The position numbers and the translations under genes are program-made. Under the pieces are notes generated by a model that was not told the DNA's origin, made no database searches, and worked only from the letters and a program-made list of their open reading frames with translations. Below, piece by piece: positions 58,352-64,000 of a stretch of DNA of 64,000 nt (positions are counted from its first letter, which is position 1; every line of letters starts with the position of its first letter). The stretch is from NCBI GenBank assembly GCA_022606135.1, contig JABYQN010000009.1:2368902-2432901 (forward strand). Reading direction: 5' to 3'. Origin of the DNA: Fomes fomentarius. Taxonomy: Eukaryota > Basidiomycota > Agaricomycetes > Polyporales > Polyporaceae.

Positions 58352-59896
58352 TTAAACGCAGACCTCGCACACGCGCTGCTTGACTTTATGCTCGACCTCG
58401 ACGTACACCCACCGCTCGTCATTGCCCTCGTGTTTCTTGCATGGCACGACACGATGCAGCGTGCGTTTGATGCTTCCCATGCGCGTCGGGCTCCCCGAGG
58501 GCGAGTTTCCTGCGCTGGGGCCGCACCCGTTTCGCCCGTGGCACCCGAACACCCCGCTCCAGGTCGAGGAGTCGGACCCCCATGAGCCGGGAGAGGATGG
58601 AGAGGAGGGCGCGTGGTTGTAATTCCTCCTAGCGAGGACCTCTGCGGGGTCCGCGGGCGTTGCGGGAGGAGAGCGGGAGGAATGACGATGGTGCTTCTGC
58701 TTCTTGAGCCTGCGTCCAAGCTCGAGCGGGACGTTGAAGCAGATCTGGCGTTCTGCGTCCCTGAGAGTGGACCAGGTGTCGGACATGCGATCGCTGGAGA
58801 CATCCGAATTGACGCAGGTGTTCTCGCACGAGTACTTTTCCGCGTGCGAGGGATGGTCGACTTCGACGTAACGCGAGGTGGAGGTCGTCGTGACGGAGAA
58901 TGCCGAAGACTATTACAGTTCAGTGGAAGTTGCGGGGTAGCGCATGCACGCGTTGACAAGGTTCAACAATATCCAATGAAGACAAAGTTCAGACACGAGG
59001 CCGAAAGAGCAAACAGGAACTCCAGTCACGCACCAAATTGACCTCAACCAGAACGGGCGCGCTTCCAAACGTCCCGGTTGTCAAGCGGCGGTCCTCAAAG
59101 AACCCCTCGTCGGTAACATCGCTCGCACCGCTGTCGACCACACGCTCACCGCAATACCGCCCCTCGTAGTATTGCTCGTCGTCCGTGTGCACGCGCAGGT
59201 CTGGACGGCGCGAGTTTGGAGTCGAGTGGTGGCTACCGTGGCTGCGACGAAACGGGTTGTTCATCAAGCGCGTCCTGCGGAATGGGACATTGGCCATAGA
59301 CGCGAGCGCCATCGAGGACGCGACAGCTGGACTGTCGGGCATGATGGTGTCGTGGCTCCTTTGTGGGACGCGCAATCCTCCAGGAGTAAGACACGAACGG
59401 GAGTCCATGCACGTCTCCGCATCTGCCAACGCGTCGCGTGCGAATGCAAGGGAGTCTGCGCCCGCAGAGGGCAAGGGTTCTGCGTACGCATATGGGTGGT
59501 GTCCGTGATTGGAGTACGAGGGGGGGTCGTCGTAGGGGGCGAAAGCATACTGGTCGATAGTGAGCACCTGAGACTGATCGTCTGCAAACGCGACGTCGCA
59601 AGGCGAGTCGTGTGCGAAGCCCTTGTCCTGAGCGTTAGCGTTGCCTTTGTCTGCCGTCTCCGAGTCAAGCAGGCGGGCGCCCGAGAAGGTGACCATTCCC
59701 TCGTCTGGGTCCCAGATCGCTGCGAAGGTGAGTGCCGTGCGCGGCGGAACGAGCTCTGACCATCGATGCTCGGCTGGAGTGTCAAAGTCTTTGAGGTGCA
59801 TCCGGGCTGCCCTGACTTGAGCCTGCTCTTTGTCAATGCGAGGTCATGGAGAGTGGACAAAGAGCAGCCACTTACGTCGAGTTTCGCAGCCTGCAT
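58352..59896 (-). CDS. Uncharacterised 455-residue protein
   Basis: Not recognised. Three exons (59896-59876, 59822-59034, 58909-58352) join in phase; the first is a 21-base exon coding MQAAKLD. The next residues (AQVRAARMHLKDFDTPAEHR, ELVPPRTALTFAAIWDPDEG) look conserved and globular. A tyrosine/proline-rich middle follows (YAFAPYDDPPSYSNHGHHPY), with a PPSY motif that could bind a WW domain. Then comes VPFRRTRLMNNPFRRSHGSH, an acidic TDDEQYYEGRYCGE stretch and, after the last splice, YSCENTCVNSDVSSDRMSDT, ICFNVPLELGRRLKKQKHHR and a serine/proline-rich region. The C-terminus has cysteines in VPCKKHEGNDERW and KQRVCEVCV, so a zinc site is possible. A later start at the ATG at 59801 would remove the first 14 residues. 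Confidence 0.75.
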
Positions 59897-60243
59897 TGCG
59901 TTCCGGGATGAATATGGAGTTGACTGTGGGCTTCGAAGAAGAGAGAGAGGACAAAGGATAGGAGAAAGGCGCGCTCGGGGGAAGAGGAGAAAGTGAGACG
60001 GAGGAGGGGGAAGGTATAGGTGAAGGAGAGACGTATGCCTGCACACGCGGTGGTCTTCACGGAAAGAGGTGAGAAGGAGAAAAATGAAGATTAATATCGC
60101 AAAAAGACAGCGCCTCATGTCCGACAGACGTAGATGTCAGGCGAAGGCCTGAGAAGAGGGGACGGAGCAAATTACGCCCTCACCACCCTCCATCTCCCTC
60201 TCACGCTCGTCCTCCCCACCAAAACGCGCGACGAGCGCGTTCT
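59897..60243. other. Upstream region, no gene seen
   Basis: 347 bases upstream of the 455-residue gene. The strand-specific CT-rich tract before its ATG (59930-60010 on the minus strand) resembles the leader of the Zn2Cys6 gene. Confidence 0.35.
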
Positions 60244-60645
60244 TCAGAAGCTGATGCGACCCGTCACGCCCTCCCGTGACTTGTGACTCCTCGCAACTTC
60301 TCCCGCCCAGAGCAACGCAAAGACCTCTGCCCAATCATGCCTTCGGACGCTGGCCTTCAACCTCGGCGATAGACTCGCAGCAAGGATATTCAAAGTGGCA
60401 GCGGGGAAAGGGCGGCTCGGACTCCGGTGTACTAGGGTCCTCGTCCCCTCCGGCCCGAAGGACTGCACGGTCACGAATTCGTCAGTGATTGGCTCTGACT
60501 CTGAACGAAGGAAGACGTAGAGACACGAGGCCGTAACGGGCGCACTCCCATGGATGGTCCTCGGGCATCTCGCTAGCAACCTAGCTTTACGCGACCTCCG
60601 CCCCGAGGTCTGCGATCTGCCATGGTGTCCGTCTACGATGTCCAT
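60244..60645 (-). CDS. Doubtful small gene, function unknown
   Basis: Open frame of 133 codons with coding-like blocks: TASCLYVFLRSESEPITDEF, VTVQSFGPEGTRTLVHR, NILAASLSPRLKASVRRHDW and AEVFALLWAGEVARSHK. The C-terminus may be reached through a splice into the frame below (HQLLKNALVARFGGEDEREREM), which runs on to a stop near 60137. No family is recognised and the start is not certain. Confidence 0.35.
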   Translation of the reverse strand: MDIVDGHHGRSQTSGRRSRKARLLARCPRTIHGSAPVTASCLYVFLRSESEPITDEFVTVQSFGPEGTRTLVHRSPSRPFPAATLNILAASLSPRLKASVRRHDWAEVFALLWAGEVARSHKSREGVTGRISF

Positions 60646-63331
60646 CGCGTACCATCCTACCCGGAGAATACCGAATATTCTGTGGAGATCTCGTTAGTCC
60701 GCTCAGTGTGAAGGAAGCAGAGTTACATACACACGTCCAGACTCGGAGAGCGAGATACGTCAATAAGTCTAGATTGCACCTCCAGGTCGCACACCGTCAG
60801 ACGCCGCGGTTTGAGAGGTGCGATGTATGAGTCACTCACCCACGCATGACATACTAACTTTGCAGCTGTTTGAGGCACCGTCTACCCAGGTACCGGCTGT
60901 AACCTACAGATGGGAAGAAATCTTACAGGTTGAGGCTGGGCGGCTCCGCGGCGGCGATCACCACATCTGTCCACCGCAACCGCTGCCTCATGTACAAGAT
61001 CCCAATCTCCGTCGCGTACTGCGCCCTTTCGCTGAATATGAATCTCACAGGGCGCGCAAGCGACTTGACGTCGAGGAGGATCGACGCGCGAAGACTCGTC
61101 ATACCGCCATCACCTGACGAGCATCATCCGCAGGCCTTGAGCTTCAACTTCGACAAGGAACTCGAAGCTGGAGCGCGTAGGGGTACGCGGGCACGATTTG
61201 CCTCTGCATCTCTGTGTGACGGTATCTGGGACCCGCTGCCTTCCCATGTTCAAGTAGCTTGTTGCGCCACAGGACGGTAAGGGCTTAGAGACAAGGTCTC
61301 GAGGGCGTGTTGCCAGAAGGAGGAACATCTAGCCTTCTTCACTTCACCGACGTCAGGGCACACATCTTATGACGACTTCTCATGCGAAATGCTCATGCCT
61401 CTCGGCTACTGAGTACCCGCACTAGCTCGTCTTCGCGCGGTCTGACAGGCTCTAGCTTGGATGGTGACGCCCTGAGCACTGGGTGGCACAACGTCAGAAT
61501 AGGTATGTTTCTCCTGAGAGCACCGTAGCCTGATTAGACAACGAGGCTACCAAGCACCCACTGATATGGCTCCCGATTCGCCACATGTCCAGCGATAACC
61601 TTGGACGTAGCGGCGTGGCGCATGGTGCGCAGATGTGCAAGAGAGTATAAGGCTATGCCGTCACATCGTGTACGCGGTACCCGAAATTCCAGGTGGTTCG
61701 CACGAGTTCGCCGTCTGGCACATGACGACGCCCTCCAGGAGACCGCGGACGGAGATGAGCAATTTCGAGGAATTAGAGACGTACCGTTCGCACCCGCGAG
61801 TCGTTCACTATAACATAACAGGCATCCTGGGGCTTGAAACTGCTATCGTCCACCGCCGTCGTCGCCGCCCACTGTCCTTGCATCTTCGAGTGTGGAGCGT
61901 GTAAGCCGGTGTGGTACACCTCCATCCTAGTCCAGTACTGCCGGTCAGCCCCCGGTCTACCCCAACGTCATACTGATCCTTCACAGACGTACCACTTTAG
62001 AGACATCACCCGCTTTTCGCTTGACTGAGTAGCCCGCCCCCGTCGCATCCACCCTCCGAGTCACCCTCGGGGGACTCCGCTGCGAGCAACGAGGGGTCCG
62101 CGGAGCTGCCACGCATTCCCTCCGAGGCCTGAGGTCGGTTAACAGAATGAGCGGAACGCGGAAGGGATGAAGCGCGTACGCGACGTCGCGTGCCGGGAAT
62201 GCAATCAATGAAAGAATTCATTAATGAAGAACACGAGCTTGAGCAAAAGTACACACGAGCCCAGTGTCAGTGAGTAGACGCCATGAGACGACAACTCGCC
62301 CCAAGGACGGGGCATTCGGTCACGACCGGAATGATCGTCTTCAGACATTACAGTATGGAAACGTAGAAAAGGGGGAAGACTCAATGTTAGGGCTGTGTTC
62401 AACAGACGACGAGAGATAGTGAGATAGTGAGATAGCGAGAGCGTCAGTGATGCGAGAGTATGCATCGGGGAAAACAGAAGTCTAAGGTCTAAGGTCCGCA
62501 GGTATGACAAGCGCAGGCTGAGCATAACCCATGCAGTCCTGTCAGACCTGTGCGGGCAATATTGAAGTCGGAAGGCAGGAAGAGTGATCGGGCCGCACGT
62601 CCCAGTGTAATACACTGCGTCCGCAACGCCTCGAATGGCCGTACAATGCTCGCTCGACGCGCGGGTCGAGAGGGGTTGCAGCTGTCACCTGTAGAAAGTG
62701 GTCATAGCCAATATTCATGGTCGACGTTCATGGACGCTAACGCTCTCATGATCCACCGTCAGCTGGCCGATTTGTACTAGTCACGGTATCTATTCATGCA
62801 AATCGCGGGTGCAGAAAGGCATCGTTGCGACTCACTACGATTGGTCTACAACCCACTGTGTTCCCGGTGCTGGTGGCACGTTTCAAGAAGGTGCCTGCAA
62901 CCTGTCGCGTCCGTTCTCTGTCGGCTCCAGCCTCTGCGGATGCGATGAGGGGTGAGTTTGGAATGTAGAAGGATATGAAGTAGAAGGTTACAGACGAAGA
63001 TATCGTGCGAGTGCGAGTGTCGTGTAGAAGTGAATCATAATGGTTGTAAGTAGACAGCGGCGCGGCGGGCCGGGGAACCGCGCAAATACTGGTCGCAAAC
63101 GTCCTGGTCCTCCTTGTTCCCGTCGTTGATAGAACTCTGGCAGTAGCTCGGTGGTCTGCTGGCGTGTTGGATGATCTGTTGTGAATAACGTTCGTTCTTG
63201 GTCAGAATGACGGTCGCTATCGCTGTCACCGGGATGGCCGACTCCAAGACAGCGGTACTCAGTCCACGCACTCTTTATTCCACTCAGCTCCCCATTCGCG
63301 ACATCCACATCCACTCTAGCTTGTCACCCCC
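60646..63331. other. Gene-poor region, 2.7 kb
   Basis: One plus-strand block at 60928-61120 reads like coding sequence (LRLGGSAAAITTSVHRNRCL, YKIPISVAYCALSLNMNLTG) after an acceptor-like TTACAG, but no start or downstream exon was found. The rest holds only overlapping short frames and the AGATAGTG tandem at 62412-62440. Confidence 0.4.
62412..62442 (+). repeat. Tandem repeat, unit GAGATAGT
   Basis: Three to four units, GAGATAGTGAGATAGTGAGA and one variant GAGATAGC. Confidence 0.85.
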
Positions 63332-64000
63332 ATGAGCACCAACTATATTCCTCCAGACGCGATCATGGACCCGCAACTGGTTGCGTCCAAACTCGCTGCA
63401 CCACCCTTCGTCTCCATCCAAGGCATCCCGAATGCTCGCGACTTCGGTGCAAACTACCTCTCCTCTCTACCATCGTCTTCTCGCACCTTCAGCATCAAGT
63501 CAGGTTACCTCTTCCGCTCAGGCGAGCCCTCGCGCATCACTCCAAAGGGTGTTGAACAGCTACACGCACTTGGAATCCGCAAGATCTTCGACTTACGCTC
63601 GGAAATCGAGGTCGCCAAGTATGGCTCTGTCCCGGAGAAGATAGGGGACGTGGTTGTCGTACGTGCGGCGATTCTGGATGAGGCAATGGACCCAGTTGGT
63701 ATCGCCAAGCGTTTGAAGGACTTCTCGGAAAACGAGTCCGAGGTGAGTGTCCCTTTGCTTGTCCGTGCATTGGTGTACATCTAAGGCTATATACTCCGAT
63801 TCGCCATCTATCTAGGCGTTCCTCAAGATGAATTCACACATACTAAGAAGCGGAGGTATCGCGCTGGAGCACATCCTGGCCCATCTGCGCGACCACCCAG
63901 ACCAGCCCTGTCTCGTACACTGCACAGGTGCGTATTGTTATTCTTCTACAAAGCTCGCGTTTGCTTCATTCGTCTCCGACAGCCGGAAAGGACAGGTCTG
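63332..64000 (+). CDS. Tyrosine phosphatase (Siw14/Y_phosphatase3-like), cut by window end
   Basis: Partial gene. Exons 63332-63742, 63816-63927 and 63983 onward join in phase (introns of 73 and 55 bases), and the window ends inside the third exon. The protein starts with a proline/serine-rich N-terminus, then IQGIPNARDFGANYLSS, a GYLFRSGEPSRITPKGVEQL block and LGIRKIFDLRSEIEVAKYG. This is the arrangement of the fungal tyrosine/dual-specificity phosphatases related to the bacterial PF13350 type. The catalytic loop HCTAGKDRS fits HCxxGxxR and spans the second intron, with the cysteine on the exon 2 side. The substrate is not known; in the Siw14 branch it is an inositol pyrophosphate, but that branch is not established here. 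Confidence 0.88.

Overview
The window looks like nuclear DNA of a filamentous basidiomycete, most likely an agaricomycete of the Polyporales type (inference). The evidence is that genes are dense but split by many 45-100 base introns with GTRNGT donors and YAG acceptors, coding DNA is GC-rich, leaders are pyrimidine-rich, and the families present (fungalysin, Chs7-type chaperone, F-box copies, divergent G-alpha, P-loop NTPases resembling Crinkler/RHS proteins) fit such fungi. No tRNA, rRNA, CRISPR array or intact transposon was seen.

Layout. 0.2-2.1 kb: secreted M36 fungalysin protease (+) with two frame problems, followed at 2.3-2.65 kb by a decayed partial copy of a G-alpha gene. 3.7-8.0 kb: a 1,332-residue RING-H2 protein (-), divergent from the condensin HEAT subunit Ycg1/Cnd3/CAP-G (+, 8.65-13.75 kb, 15 exons). 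15.0-16.8 kb: allantoinase (-), divergent from a Yippee/Mis18-fold protein (+, 17.5-18.8 kb). 22.3-22.8 kb: roadblock dynein light chain (+). 23.9-25.3 kb: Zn2Cys6 regulator (+). 29.45-30.9 kb: Mdm35 (-) and Vps29 (+), divergent. 36.2-39.0 kb: a divergent 10-exon G-alpha (-). 39.8-40.3 kb: small orphan gene. 40.35-41.9 kb: P-loop NTPase copy 1 (+). 42.1-43.6 kb: Vps74/GOLPH3 (-), divergent from an F-box gene (44.0-45.6 kb, +), then an F-box relic (46.0-47.3 kb). 48.3-49.7 kb: NTPase copy 2 (-), a pseudogene. 50.0-52.5 kb: EH-like proline-rich protein (-). 54.5-56.7 kb: Chs7-like chitin synthase export chaperone (-). 58.4-59.9 kb: unrecognised 455-residue protein (-). 60.2-60.6 kb: doubtful small gene. 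63.3 kb to the edge: tyrosine phosphatase (+), cut by the window end.

Gene-poor islands lie at 18.8-22.3, 25.3-29.4, 30.9-36.2, 52.6-54.5 and 60.7-63.3 kb. Most genes are housekeeping (chromosome condensation, retromer, Golgi retention, mitochondrial lipid transfer, chitin synthase export, purine catabolism) and form no pathway cluster. The more unusual part is 39-50 kb, where two inverted NTPase copies bracket Vps74 and the F-box genes. Several otherwise good gene models need a single-base correction at or beside a short homopolymer, so part of the apparent gene damage may be assembly error.
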